Source of the DNA: DASXUX01 sp036504595
Lineage (GTDB): Bacteria; Planctomycetota; SZUA-567; H5-PLA8
Assembly (NCBI GenBank): GCA_036504595.1
Contig: DASXUX010000014.1
Coordinates: forward strand, 213,861 to 277,860
Direction of reading: 5' to 3'
Length of the DNA: 64,000 bases
The position numbers and the translations under genes are program-made. The notes under the pieces were generated by a model. That model was not told the origin of the DNA and did no database searches. It was given only the letters and a program-made list of their open reading frames with translations. The stretch's first letter is position 1. Every line of letters begins with the position of its first letter. Shown piece by piece: positions 50,967 to 59,754 of this stretch.

Positions 50967-51782
50967 ATGGCTGAAGACACAAACAACTGGGTGGATTTTG
51001 AGAGCGACGGGTACCGTGTCCATGCGCTGGGGGCGTTCAAGCGCTTTCGCGGGCTGGAGATTCCGTGGCAGTCGAACTCCGACCTGGAAGACACGACGGA
51101 ACGCGTCGTGAAAACCAGCCGCAGCCGCAAGGTCGTTAAACTTGCGGCGGGTCAATACGGCCTTCCCGTCGAAGTGTATGTGAAGCGGTACAATTTTAGG
51201 AACTGGCTGCGCTTCCTGTTGCGGACCGGCCGGAAGAGCCGCGCGCGCGAGGAATTCGATCTGGGCTGGAAGCTGATCGAAAAAGGCATCCGCACACCGC
51301 GGCCGGTGTGGTTGGCGGAAGCCAAAGGTGCCGTGTCCGCGTACAGCTTGCTGGCGACTGAAGCGCTGCCCGAAGTCGAATCAGTGGTACAGCGCTTCTG
51401 CCGCTGCGATTCCGAAGCCCTGCGCCGGGAGTTGATGGCCGCGCTGGGCCAGTTTACGGGCCACATGCACGATATCGGCTTTTACCACGACGACTACAAA
51501 GCGGCGCACATCCTGGTCTTTCCCGACCGCCCCTCCACGCCGCGCGAGTTCTTCCTCATCGATCTTCTCGGCGGTTCGTTCCCGCCGGTGCTCTCCCGCC
51601 TGCGACGAGCCAAAAACCTGTACCAGCTTATGCGTTCGTTCGTGCCGAAGCGGAAACATTTCGGCTTCACTCGGGAACATCGCGAGCTGCTGTTGACTGC
51701 TTATGCCGGCAACGCCTACGAAGCCGCGGAGTGGGACAAATGGGTTGACCGAGTGGGAACGCTGAAAGGGCGAAGGATCTGA
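50967..51782 (+). CDS. Lipopolysaccharide (Kdo/WaaP)-type kinase family protein
   Basis: A 271-residue protein kinase-like enzyme. Kinase residues in order: the ATP-lysine in EVYVKRYNFRNWLRF, Glu in REEFDLGWKLIEKGI, the catalytic loop GFYHDDYKAAHILVF (HxDxxxxHIL, like WaaP), and LIDLLGG in place of DFG. It would phosphorylate a sugar of the outer-membrane glycolipid, as InaA/KdkA relatives do. ATG 50967 follows the repeat cluster and no clear Shine-Dalgarno is visible. Confidence 0.8.
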   Translation: MAEDTNNWVDFESDGYRVHALGAFKRFRGLEIPWQSNSDLEDTTERVVKTSRSRKVVKLAAGQYGLPVEVYVKRYNFRNWLRFLLRTGRKSRAREEFDLGWKLIEKGIRTPRPVWLAEAKGAVSAYSLLATEALPEVESVVQRFCRCDSEALRRELMAALGQFTGHMHDIGFYHDDYKAAHILVFPDRPSTPREFFLIDLLGGSFPPVLSRLRRAKNLYQLMRSFVPKRKHFGFTREHRELLLTAYAGNAYEAAEWDKWVDRVGTLKGRRI

Positions 51783-51880
51783 TTGCGGATTGCAGGAATG
51801 CGGATTGCGGATTGAGCTGCGCTGAAACGAATTCCGCAATCCGCAGTGATAGACTCCAGACTCGAGACTCCAGACTCAGG
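51782..51880. repeat. GATTGCG arms and GACTCCA array between convergent genes
   Basis: GATTGCGGATTGCAGGAATG with further units (51782-51816) faces TTCCGCAATCCGCAG (51831-51846) across an 18-bp spacer, and GACTCCA/GACTCGA heptamers follow (51851-51880). Both flanking stops lie in or at the repeats. Confidence 0.88.
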
Positions 51881-52382
51881 ACTTGGCAATCTTGATCTTC
51901 TTGCTTTCCTTCTGCGCTTCCTTGCTCTTGGGGAGGCGCACCATGAGCACGCCCTTCTTGAAGGACGCCTCGGCCTTGTCGGCGATCACGTCCGCCGGCA
52001 GCGGGATTTCGCGATGGAAGGAGCCGTACTTGCGCTCCATGCGGTACATGTTACGACCCTTCTCTTCTTCCTCTTCGCTCTTCTCACCGCGAAGGATCAA
52101 CGCGTTCCTTGAGATCGACACGTCGATGTTCTTCTCATCCAAACCAGGCAACTCGGCGGAGATCTTGACCTCGTTCTCATTTTCGCTGACGTTGACCATC
52201 GGAGCCCACGTCCCTGCCAGGTCTTCGCTCCAAGGCGCCAGCCCGAAGCTGCTGTGGAACTGCTGGAACAGTTCGTTCATCTGCTGCTGCAGCGCCGCGA
52301 ATGGATCGCGCTGCTGTGCTTCGCGCCGAGCTGGAACCTGGCTCGGGCGGCTACTGAATGGAACCAAGTGTCGCATCGCCAT
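51876..52382 (-). CDS. Small heat-shock protein Hsp20 (third of three)
   Basis: A 168-residue alpha-crystallin-domain chaperone that holds unfolding proteins in the cytoplasm. The domain starts at PMVNVSENENEVKISAELPG and ends with the A-x-x-x-G-V-L motif, ASFKKGVLMVRLPK. The tail IKIAK carries an I-x-I motif for oligomer assembly. The N-terminal arm is Gln/Phe-rich (QQQMNELFQQFHSSFG). GGAGG lies 8 nt before ATG 52382. It is last in a minus-strand run of three Hsp20 genes. Confidence 0.93.
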   Translation of the reverse strand: MAMRHLVPFSSRPSQVPARREAQQRDPFAALQQQMNELFQQFHSSFGLAPWSEDLAGTWAPMVNVSENENEVKISAELPGLDEKNIDVSISRNALILRGEKSEEEEEKGRNMYRMERKYGSFHREIPLPADVIADKAEASFKKGVLMVRLPKSKEAQKESKKIKIAKS

Positions 52383-52406
52383 AGCTGATTCCTCCTTTCC
52401 TGTTGA

Positions 52407-52431
52407 TGCGCAATCCAGAAGGATTGCGTTA
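52407..52431. repeat. GCGCAATCC/GGATTGCG REP hairpin
   Basis: A half-REPIN like those at 19072 and 29504, with TTAC in place of the CTAC foot. The TAA stop of the second Hsp20 gene lies in this foot. Confidence 0.8.
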
Positions 52432-52836
52432 CTCTGCCTTCACCGCGATCTTGCGTGTCTTGGCTTGCGGAGCCTTCGGCAAGACCAGCCGCAACACGCC
52501 GTTCTTCACGACAGCCGTAATGCCGTCGCGGTCGATCTCATCCGAGAGCGTAAAGACGCGCTGATAGTCGCCGACCTCGTACTCCGCATAGACCAGGTTG
52601 TGATTTTTCGGCTCTTCAACCTCAACGCGCCCGCTGATGGTCAGCACGTTCTTTTCGAGCGTGATATCGACGGTCTTCTCGTCCACGCCGGGCATATCCG
52701 CGAGCACCACGATCCCATCGTCGATCTCACAGATATCGGCCCGCGGCATGAAGACTCTTCGAGCGCTCATCCGCTCAACGCCTTCCGGGGTTTGCGCCTC
52801 TCGCTTCTCAATCGTCTGCGCTTCGTTGTTTGCCAT
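52429..52836 (-). CDS. Small heat-shock protein Hsp20 (second of three)
   Basis: A 135-residue Hsp20 with a short N-terminal arm and an alpha-crystallin domain (FMPRADICEIDDGIVVLADM, GVDEKTVDITLEKNVLTISG, ITAVVKNGVLRLVLPKA). The middle is closer to the plant-like class 'HSP20/Aα' with YAEYEVGDYQRVFTLSDEID. AGGAGG lies 8 nt before the ATG. The gaps to its Hsp20 neighbours are 46-48 bp, so one mRNA is likely. Confidence 0.93.
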   Translation of the reverse strand: MANNEAQTIEKREAQTPEGVERMSARRVFMPRADICEIDDGIVVLADMPGVDEKTVDITLEKNVLTISGRVEVEEPKNHNLVYAEYEVGDYQRVFTLSDEIDRDGITAVVKNGVLRLVLPKAPQAKTRKIAVKAE

Positions 52837-52884
52837 GACTCGTTCCTCCTCGCTTGTGCCGCAATCCAGAGCCCTGCGCGGGAC

Positions 52885-53301
52885 TCAAGCGGCCTTGATC
52901 TGGATCTTCCTGGGCTTGTCAACCTCTGCGCGCGGCACCGAAACCGTCAGCACGCCGCGTTTGAACTGCGCCGAAACCTTCTCGGAATCGATGCGGAACG
53001 GGAGCTGGATGGCGCGGCTGAAATCGCCGCAAACGCACTCGGTCCGGTGGCAAACCTCGCCCTGCTTCGGCTGATAGGCCTTGCGCACGCCGCGCAGCGT
53101 CAGCGCGTTGCCCGTGACATCGATCTGCACGTCGTCTGGTTCGACGCCCGGCAGCTCAGCCGTCAAAATCGCCTCGTTCTCGTTCGCCCAGATATTGACA
53201 GCCGGAAGCGCGTGCACCGCACCACTCAGCCCCGAGAACAGGTCGTCGAAGTCACGCGCGATTTCGCTGGCCGTGTCCCAGCGACTAATCGGAAAATACA
53301 T
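52885..53301 (-). CDS. Small heat-shock protein Hsp20 (first of three)
   Basis: A 138-residue Hsp20 and probably the first gene of the three-gene operon. It opens MYFPISRWDTASEIARDFDD and carries the alpha-crystallin domain (VNIWANENEAILTAELPGVE, DDVQIDVTGNALTLRGVRK, SAQFKRGVLTVSVPRAEVDK) and an I-x-I tail (IQIKAA). AAGGAGG lies 6-7 nt before ATG 53301. The frame continues upstream by 28 codons without support. Confidence 0.93.
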   Translation of the reverse strand: MYFPISRWDTASEIARDFDDLFSGLSGAVHALPAVNIWANENEAILTAELPGVEPDDVQIDVTGNALTLRGVRKAYQPKQGEVCHRTECVCGDFSRAIQLPFRIDSEKVSAQFKRGVLTVSVPRAEVDKPRKIQIKAA

Positions 53302-53379
53302 GGAGAACCTCCTTTCCGTTTCCGTCCTCTCCTGACAAAGGAACGTATCGCATCGGTTGTGCCAGAGAGCATACTGCAC

Positions 53380-53395
53380 ATGCAAGTCATTGCAT
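53380..53395. promoter_or_regulatory. Inverted repeat ATGCAA-gtca-TTGCAT upstream of the Hsp20 operon
   Basis: A perfect 6-4-6 inverted repeat lies about 80 bp upstream of the first Hsp20 start in an AT-rich segment (53395-53425). It is a candidate heat-shock operator but differs from CIRCE; no protein is assigned. Confidence 0.4.
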
Positions 53396-53512
53396 AGGCA
53401 ATAGTTACATATCTATATAAGGACTTTAGCAGCATGAACACCGTGGCTCGATTGGTCAAAATGACCAGCCACATCGCTCGTTTCATGCAGCAACGGAACA
53501 GCAGAATAAGGC

Positions 53513-55054
53513 CTATTGGCGGCAGAGGTGCCAAAGCGCAACACGGGTCTTTGCGGGGCCGCCGGAGAGAGCCTGCGTCACGTTGTAGCCGTGGGCCGCG
53601 AGTTGCTCCCGAACACTTTGTTCGAACTTCGAGTAGCGATTCAGGAACAGCACCCAGACTTGAGTTTCGCAGGCGCACGAGAAGTCCTTCACGTGCTGAA
53701 CCTCAAAGCGGGGCGTCTTGGCGGCGGCGAGGTAATACTTGAGATGCGAAGCGAGGTTCGTGTCGGTCGAGAGCACTTTCAGCTCACCGGATTTCGGCAT
53801 ACCCGCAATCGTCATGTCGTGCACCAGCTTGTCCCAATGCGTGGGTTCGTCGGGATCGTGAAGTCCAGTCAGCGCGGCCCAGGCGAACGCGATGGAAGCG
53901 AACAGCATTCGCGCTCGCGGCGACGCTAAACGCTGAATGCTCATCGAAAGCAGAAGCAGCGCCGGCACGACGATAATGATCAGGTGGCGTTCGCCCCAGA
54001 TGGATTGCGGCAGAACATAGCTTGCCAGAATCGCGGCCGCGACGGGGAGAACGCTTAACATCGCCAGCAGAGGCACGCACGCCGGCTGCGCTTCGGAATC
54101 TACTTTAAGACTACGCCCATTTCGAAGAACTTGCCAGAGCCATAGCGCCAGCGGAAACGCAACCAGCGCCAGAGGCAGATTCATCAGCGCGAACATGACG
54201 GGCGAACCGCTGTCCGGTTCGAACGCACCGCCCATGCGCGCGTAGAGTTTCAGCACGTGCAGGACGTCCGGCCGCTTGTTCCAGTCCAGGTTTTCTGCCA
54301 GTCGATGCTGATGCAACGCCTGCACGATCAGCATGCCCCATGGCACATAGCTGAGAATCAGCAGGGCAAATCCAGAGCAGCACGCCATGAGGCGTTCGCG
54401 ACGCTGCCAGGCAACGTACAGGAGTTCAGTGCCAACAACCGCCCAACCGTAATAATGCGTGTAGATCAGCAGGAGATTCACGAGCAACAAAGACAACGGC
54501 ACGCAGCGGCGCGCGGACAGGTCCATGTACTTCACAAACAGCCACACCGAGCAGACGCTGAGAAACATCAACTGCGGATACATTCGCACGTCTTGCGCGT
54601 AGTGCGTGAGCAACCCGTTGACGGCCATCAGCGCCAAAGCAAGGTTGCGCGTGAACAGGGGCAGCCGCAGCTCTCGGCAGAGCAGCAGTACAGGAAGAAT
54701 CGTCGCGATGGCGAAGAGCGTCGGGAGCAGCTTCAGCCAGACCAGCGATTGTCCGCCAATGGCCATCCAGGCTTTCATAACGACGTAGAAAAGCGGTGGA
54801 TGAACGAGGTCGTCGGCCACGACGTCGAGCATGTAGGGCCACTGCGCGCTGGCGAACTGCACGCTGTAGACTTCATCAATCCACAGGCAGTTACGACCCA
54901 CATTGGCCAGCCGCCAGACGGAGTAAAGGACGATGATCGCTCCGAAGAGGATCATCGCGGAAATGGAAATCCGAGCCGGCCGATCTGTCCCGAAACTTTG
55001 CAGCTTCAGGACGGGTAACTTCGTAACAATGGTCTGAGTCAAAGAGGTCTTCAT
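53513..55054 (-). CDS. GT39/ArnT-like polyprenol-sugar glycosyltransferase
   Basis: A 513-residue GT-C membrane protein with about 11-12 transmembrane helices. The first periplasmic loop has the catalytic-type acidic pair in CLWIDEVYSVQFASAQWPYM, followed by HPPLFYVVMKAWMAIGG, the PMT_2/GT39 signature. A soluble C-terminal part of about 100 residues follows (TNLASHLKYYLAAAKTPRF). It would move a sugar from polyprenyl phosphate to protein or lipid on the outer face. GGGG lies upstream of the ATG. Confidence 0.85.
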   Translation of the reverse strand: MKTSLTQTIVTKLPVLKLQSFGTDRPARISISAMILFGAIIVLYSVWRLANVGRNCLWIDEVYSVQFASAQWPYMLDVVADDLVHPPLFYVVMKAWMAIGGQSLVWLKLLPTLFAIATILPVLLLCRELRLPLFTRNLALALMAVNGLLTHYAQDVRMYPQLMFLSVCSVWLFVKYMDLSARRCVPLSLLLVNLLLIYTHYYGWAVVGTELLYVAWQRRERLMACCSGFALLILSYVPWGMLIVQALHQHRLAENLDWNKRPDVLHVLKLYARMGGAFEPDSGSPVMFALMNLPLALVAFPLALWLWQVLRNGRSLKVDSEAQPACVPLLAMLSVLPVAAAILASYVLPQSIWGERHLIIIVVPALLLLSMSIQRLASPRARMLFASIAFAWAALTGLHDPDEPTHWDKLVHDMTIAGMPKSGELKVLSTDTNLASHLKYYLAAAKTPRFEVQHVKDFSCACETQVWVLFLNRYSKFEQSVREQLAAHGYNVTQALSGGPAKTRVALWHLCRQ

Positions 55055-55276
55055 GGTGCCCCAGCATTCCCTAAGTCATGCACCCAAGCACGCAAGCCGG
55101 AACTTCGGCAGAGCATTGGTTGAGCCAATCGCGGACTGTTCAGGAGAGATGTTCCTGGAAAATGCCCAGGGCCTTCCCTGAACCTTGAACCCCGAGCCCT
55201 GTTTTTCCCTGTGTCCTCCATGTCCTCTGTGGTAAGAAGTTGGGTCGTTGACAACTTTGGGTCGAGGATTCCATTC

Positions 55277-56005
55277 ATGTCTCGCTATACGCTCATTCTT
55301 TCGGTGGCAACGCTCGCCTTGTTGCTTGGCTGTGGCGATAAGCCGGCGTCCAAAGAAACGAAGCCCGCTCCTCTGCCCGACAAAGCTGCGCCGGACGACA
55401 AGAAGGCTGGAGGTGAAGCGAAATCTTCCGGGATCAAATCCATTGGCACCGAATGGGTCACCCTGTTCGATGGCAAGACGCTCAATGGCTGGAAGGAGAC
55501 TGATTTCGGCGGCCAGGGCAAACCGAAAGTGGAGGACGGCAACATCGTGCTGCCGAGCGGGGCGCCGCTGACCGGCGTCACCTTCACGGACGATAAAATT
55601 CTGCCGAAGGTGGATTACGAAGTGGAATGCGAAGCTCAGCGCGCCGACGGCAGCGACTTCTTCTGCGCGCTGACGTTTCCGGTAAAGGAAAGCCACGCCT
55701 CGCTGGTCCTCGGCGGCTGGGGCGGCAGCCTCTGCGGGATTTCGAGCTTGGATGGCGAAGACGCCGCGAACAACGAAACGACCAAGTCGATCAACTTCCA
55801 GAACAAGAAGTGGTACAAGGTCCGCGTGCGCGTCTCCCCCGACAAGATCGAGGGCTGGCTGGACGACGAGCAGATCGTCGATGCCAACATCAAAGACCGC
55901 CGCGTCGGCGTGCGCTGGGAAGTGGAGTCCAGCCGGCCGCTCGGCGTTGCCTCGTACCAGACGCTGGGATTGATCAAGAACCTGAAGATTCGCAAGCTTG
56001 ACTAG
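55277..56005 (+). CDS. DUF1080 (3-keto-disaccharide hydrolase domain) lipoprotein
   Basis: A 242-residue lipoprotein. The signal SVATLALLLGCGDKP has a lipobox (LLGC). A Lys/Pro linker follows, then one DUF1080 domain with the opening EWVTLFDGKTLNGWKETDFG and later DYEVECEAQRADGSDFFCAL and KWYKVRVRVSPDKIEGWLDDEQIVD. The fold is a concanavalin-like jelly roll. Such proteins are very abundant in planctomycetes and some cleave 3-keto sugars made by Gfo/Idh/MocA enzymes, which occur nearby. GAGG lies 9 nt before ATG 55277. Confidence 0.87.
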   Translation: MSRYTLILSVATLALLLGCGDKPASKETKPAPLPDKAAPDDKKAGGEAKSSGIKSIGTEWVTLFDGKTLNGWKETDFGGQGKPKVEDGNIVLPSGAPLTGVTFTDDKILPKVDYEVECEAQRADGSDFFCALTFPVKESHASLVLGGWGGSLCGISSLDGEDAANNETTKSINFQNKKWYKVRVRVSPDKIEGWLDDEQIVDANIKDRRVGVRWEVESSRPLGVASYQTLGLIKNLKIRKLD

Positions 56006-56046
56006 CTTTTGGCGACGGCGGCCAGCGCCAATGTCGCGAGCGCGGT

Positions 56047-57831
56047 ATGGCAGAAAATACATCAGAGCCGGCCCATCAGGCTGGTAGATCACACTGGACG
56101 CTCCTCGGCATCGCCGTCTGTCTGGCTGCGCTGGCGGCAGCGCTGGTCGTGCCCGTTCGGCTCGCCCGCTGGCCCGTCGCACCGTACTACGCCGTCGGCT
56201 ATCTGGCTGACGAATATGCAAAAATCGAGCGCATCGATATCCCGCCGGACGGCGCCAGCCCCAGCAACGTCTACAATCATTTTGGCGAATCGAAAGGCTA
56301 TTCGCCGCTGCTGGTGGATTCGGCATGCCAGTCCTTTCTGCGGCTGACGGGAATGAACATCTTCGCCTTCTTTTGGCTATGGCGAGCACTCTTTCCGGTG
56401 GCGCTGCTCACTGCTCTATTTTGGTTCATGCGCACGGCGCTGGGGCGAAGGCGCCGCGTGTACGGCTCGGCGCTACACGTCGTGGCAGCGGGCTGCGGAT
56501 TGGCGCTGCTTTACCTTTTGACGCACCTGCTTGTCGATCGGCTCTATGATTACTCCAACGGTTACACCCCCATTTTCCTCTTCCTCAACCGCATTCCTTC
56601 GAACCTCGAATTCATCCTCTCCCTGGTCGTGCTGACGCTCTATTTGCGTTTTCTGGCTCGCCCGGTCATGCGCGAAGGCATTGTTCTTGCACTCGCCGGC
56701 GCGGCGACGGTCTACCTGCGTCCCTATGCGGCGCTGCCTTGGGGAATCGCCATCGCGCTTGGGATGGCCTGGTTGCTTTGCCGGCGCCAATTGCCGCCCC
56801 GCGTCGGGCTCACCATGCTGGCGCTGTTTGTGATTGCGCTGGTGCCTCTGGGCGCGATATCCGCATGGAATGCCACCTCGCCAGCCTACCGCGACCAGAT
56901 GCGCCGTATTTTCGAGATGCCGGAAGGCGCCTATTGCATCCACGCCCATTGGAAACTGTTTCTGGCGCTCGCGGCCACACTGGCGGTGCTCTCCCGTCTG
57001 GTCCGTGGCCCTGCGCGCGTTCTCGTGGTGACAGGCTCGCTTGCACTGGCCGTGCTGCCTTGGATCTGCGGCTTGACGCCTGTCGCGAAGGAACTGCTTC
57101 TGGGCGACCGTTTCGGCTGCTTCCACACCGTGTTGTTGATCGCCGGGTGCGTGCTGGCGCTCGAATCGCGGGCCGCATCGTGGAGCGGCCGCGCGGGTCT
57201 GTTTCGAGCCCGCCGCTGGACGGGCGCGCTGGGTGGACTCGGCCTGGCCGCCGCTATTGCAACGGCGGCGTTCAGTTGTTCGTTTCCGTTGGGCGGCAAA
57301 GTCCATGTGTACCATCCCCATTTCCTGACGCGTGATCAGTTGAGCTTTCGCACATACAGTTGGATTCAGCAAAACACGCCGAAGGATTCGGTGTTTCTGG
57401 TTGATGATGGCTACGACTGGTCGCAGGTTTCTCCTGCACACGAGTTCGACCTGATGCTGCCCTTCTGGTTTTCGCACCGCGACCTTTTTCACAGCCTTGC
57501 GCGCCGGCAGCGCGTTTTCTGCCACGACATGTGGCAGCAGGCGTTGACGGACGAAGACTGTAAGTCCCTGCAGCGCCTGCACGCCGCAACCTTTGGTTTT
57601 TGTTGTGAGCGATCGACGTACCTGTCCCTCCTGCAGAAGTACCACCCAACGCATGTTCTCTGGCGAAAGTACCCGCCTGTCTTTGAAGATCCACACTCCG
57701 TGGCTGTGCCGCGCAGTGAGAACGGTCGCCTTCTTCAGTCTTGCAGTCAGCGCGTCTATGCCGATCTCTATACAGAGGTGCGTGAAATTGACTACCAGCG
57801 GCTTCGCGAGATCACTGCCGCGGGTCAGTGA
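56047..57831 (+). CDS. Polytopic membrane protein, GT-C-like, paralogue A
   Basis: A 594-residue protein with about 11 hydrophobic helices and a soluble C-terminal domain of about 150 residues (TYSWIQQNTPKDSVFLVDDG onward). The first helix GIAVCLAALAAALVVPVRLA is followed by YYAVGYLADEY, where an acidic pair after helix 1 would suit a GT-C glycosyltransferase, but the family is not recognised. It is a tandem paralogue of the next gene; the N-terminus and the segment SENGRLLQSC are nearly identical. The start ATG 56047 has no strong Shine-Dalgarno. Confidence 0.7.
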   Translation: MAENTSEPAHQAGRSHWTLLGIAVCLAALAAALVVPVRLARWPVAPYYAVGYLADEYAKIERIDIPPDGASPSNVYNHFGESKGYSPLLVDSACQSFLRLTGMNIFAFFWLWRALFPVALLTALFWFMRTALGRRRRVYGSALHVVAAGCGLALLYLLTHLLVDRLYDYSNGYTPIFLFLNRIPSNLEFILSLVVLTLYLRFLARPVMREGIVLALAGAATVYLRPYAALPWGIAIALGMAWLLCRRQLPPRVGLTMLALFVIALVPLGAISAWNATSPAYRDQMRRIFEMPEGAYCIHAHWKLFLALAATLAVLSRLVRGPARVLVVTGSLALAVLPWICGLTPVAKELLLGDRFGCFHTVLLIAGCVLALESRAASWSGRAGLFRARRWTGALGGLGLAAAIATAAFSCSFPLGGKVHVYHPHFLTRDQLSFRTYSWIQQNTPKDSVFLVDDGYDWSQVSPAHEFDLMLPFWFSHRDLFHSLARRQRVFCHDMWQQALTDEDCKSLQRLHAATFGFCCERSTYLSLLQKYHPTHVLWRKYPPVFEDPHSVAVPRSENGRLLQSCSQRVYADLYTEVREIDYQRLREITAAGQ

Positions 57832-57867
57832 TTGCGCAGGCGGCCATTGCTTTGGAGCGAGCTCTGC

Positions 57868-59649
57868 ATGACAGGCGAAGGCACACCAGGCTCCGATCGG
57901 CAGGCTTTCGGGGAAAGCCGGGCGCTGCTCGGCATCGCCGTCTGTTTGGCTGCCCTGGCGGCGGCACTGGTCGTGCCCGTTCGGCTCGCCCGCTGGCCCG
58001 TCACGCCCTACTACGCCGTCGGCTATCTCTCGGATGAATACAACTACGTTGAGCGGCTGAACGAACTGCCAGCGGGGGCCCATTCCGGCAACCCGTATAA
58101 CCGCTTCGGCGATCCGAACGTGATCTCGCCCTTTCTTCTGGATACCTGCTGTCGGGCGTTCATCTCGCTGACCGGCCTGGACATCTTCGCGTTCTTCTGG
58201 ATTTGGCGTTTTCTGTTCCCGCTGGCACTGCTGGCCATGCTCACGTGGCTGGCCCGGGAAACGCTGCGCGAGCGTAGCCCAGCACTCCGGCGCGCGGCGG
58301 CTGGCGCGGCGCTGGCGCTGCTTTATCTGCTTTCGCACGTGCTGGTGGATTGCCAGGCCAAATACCACGTCGACGGGTATATGCCGATCTTCTTTTTCCT
58401 GAACCGAATTCCCACAAACATTGAGTTCCTGCTCGCGCTGCTGCTGCTGACTTTGTACGTCCGATTTCTTGACCGTCCCGTTCTGGCTGCTGGAGTATGG
58501 CTGGCTTTGGCCGGCGCGCTGACGGTGTATCTGCGTCCGTACGCTGCATTGCCGTGGGGGATGACCATTGGACTCGGCGTGCTTTTCTTGTTGGTGCGAC
58601 ACAAGGTAACGGTTCGATTTTGCCTGCTGCTGAGCGTCCTTTTCGCCGTAGCGCTTCTCCCATTGGTCGCCTTGTCTGCGTGTAACCGAGCGTCGCCGGC
58701 CTATCGTGAACAACTGCAGCGCCTGTTCCGCACGCCTTTTCCGTACAGCGTCCACGAACGCTGGTGGCTGTTCTTGCTGATCGCCGGAATCGTTGCGGCG
58801 GCAGCCTGGTTGATGACGGCGCGCGGGAGGATCGTGGCGCTGTCCGGCGCGGCAACGCTGGCTGCGCTCCCGTTTATCTGCGGACTGATCCAGCCGGCCG
58901 CGCGTGAACTGCTGATGGGGGATCGCTTCGGCTGCTTCCACACGGTTCTGCTCATCGGAGCGGGGATGCTTGTGGTGAACAACCGCTATGGAATTGAAAC
59001 CAGCGCCCTTCGCGAGCGCCGCTGGTCGATACGCATCGCTAGCCTTGGACTGTGCGCTGCGCTGGCAGTGGGACTCGTAAGCTGGCGTTTTCGAATCGGC
59101 GGCGAGAACGGCTTGTATCACCCGAATTTCGTGACGCGCGATGCCCACTGCTTTGACGCGTACCGGTGGGTTGCGCAAAATACGCCGCGCGATGCGCTCG
59201 TCCTGGTTGACGAAGGTTATAACTGGTCCACCCGCGTATCCGGTCCAGGACAGGCCCAGGCGAGAAGCGCATCCTTCGCTTTCTATCACCACGATCTTTT
59301 CAGCGCTCTGGCCCATCGTCAGCGGGTGTTCTGTTTCAACCTGTACGTGCAGACGCTGACCGACGCGCAGATTGCGCAGCTCAGTGCCTTGCAGGGCGGA
59401 ACGTTTGGTTCGAGGTTGAATCCGCTCAGGTACGTAACACTGCTTCAGAACTATCGTCCAGACTACGTACTGTGGCACCGCGTCCCGCCCGTCTTCGAGG
59501 CTGACGGACTCGTGCCAGTCCCTCGCAGCGAAAACGGACGGCTGCTGCAATCCTGCAGTACGGTCGTTTACAAAGATCAATACACGGAGGTGTGGGCGCT
59601 GGACTATGGCCGGATCGACAATCTCAAGGTTCTCGAAAACAAAGAGTGA
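57868..59649 (+). CDS. Polytopic membrane protein, GT-C-like, paralogue B
   Basis: A 593-residue paralogue of the preceding protein with the same layout: helix 1 GIAVCLAALAAALVVPVRLA, then YYAVGYLSDEY, about 11 helices, and a C-terminal soluble domain (YRWVAQNTPRDALVLVDEGY onward). ATG 57868 is preferred because a GGAGCGAG sequence lies just upstream; a TTG at 57832 would abut the previous stop. The gap to paralogue A is 36 bp, so they are probably co-transcribed. No precise function is assigned; a surface-glycan or lipid role is inferred. Confidence 0.7.
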   Translation: MTGEGTPGSDRQAFGESRALLGIAVCLAALAAALVVPVRLARWPVTPYYAVGYLSDEYNYVERLNELPAGAHSGNPYNRFGDPNVISPFLLDTCCRAFISLTGLDIFAFFWIWRFLFPLALLAMLTWLARETLRERSPALRRAAAGAALALLYLLSHVLVDCQAKYHVDGYMPIFFFLNRIPTNIEFLLALLLLTLYVRFLDRPVLAAGVWLALAGALTVYLRPYAALPWGMTIGLGVLFLLVRHKVTVRFCLLLSVLFAVALLPLVALSACNRASPAYREQLQRLFRTPFPYSVHERWWLFLLIAGIVAAAAWLMTARGRIVALSGAATLAALPFICGLIQPAARELLMGDRFGCFHTVLLIGAGMLVVNNRYGIETSALRERRWSIRIASLGLCAALAVGLVSWRFRIGGENGLYHPNFVTRDAHCFDAYRWVAQNTPRDALVLVDEGYNWSTRVSGPGQAQARSASFAFYHHDLFSALAHRQRVFCFNLYVQTLTDAQIAQLSALQGGTFGSRLNPLRYVTLLQNYRPDYVLWHRVPPVFEADGLVPVPRSENGRLLQSCSTVVYKDQYTEVWALDYGRIDNLKVLENKE

Positions 59650-59754
59650 CGCGGGGCTCGATCTCGCGAAGATCGCCCGCGGATAAGTGATTGTGAAGGC
59701 CATCGGGACTGCTAATCTCCTGCTTGACTGAACACCTCTGGGAGGGTCCGCTTC

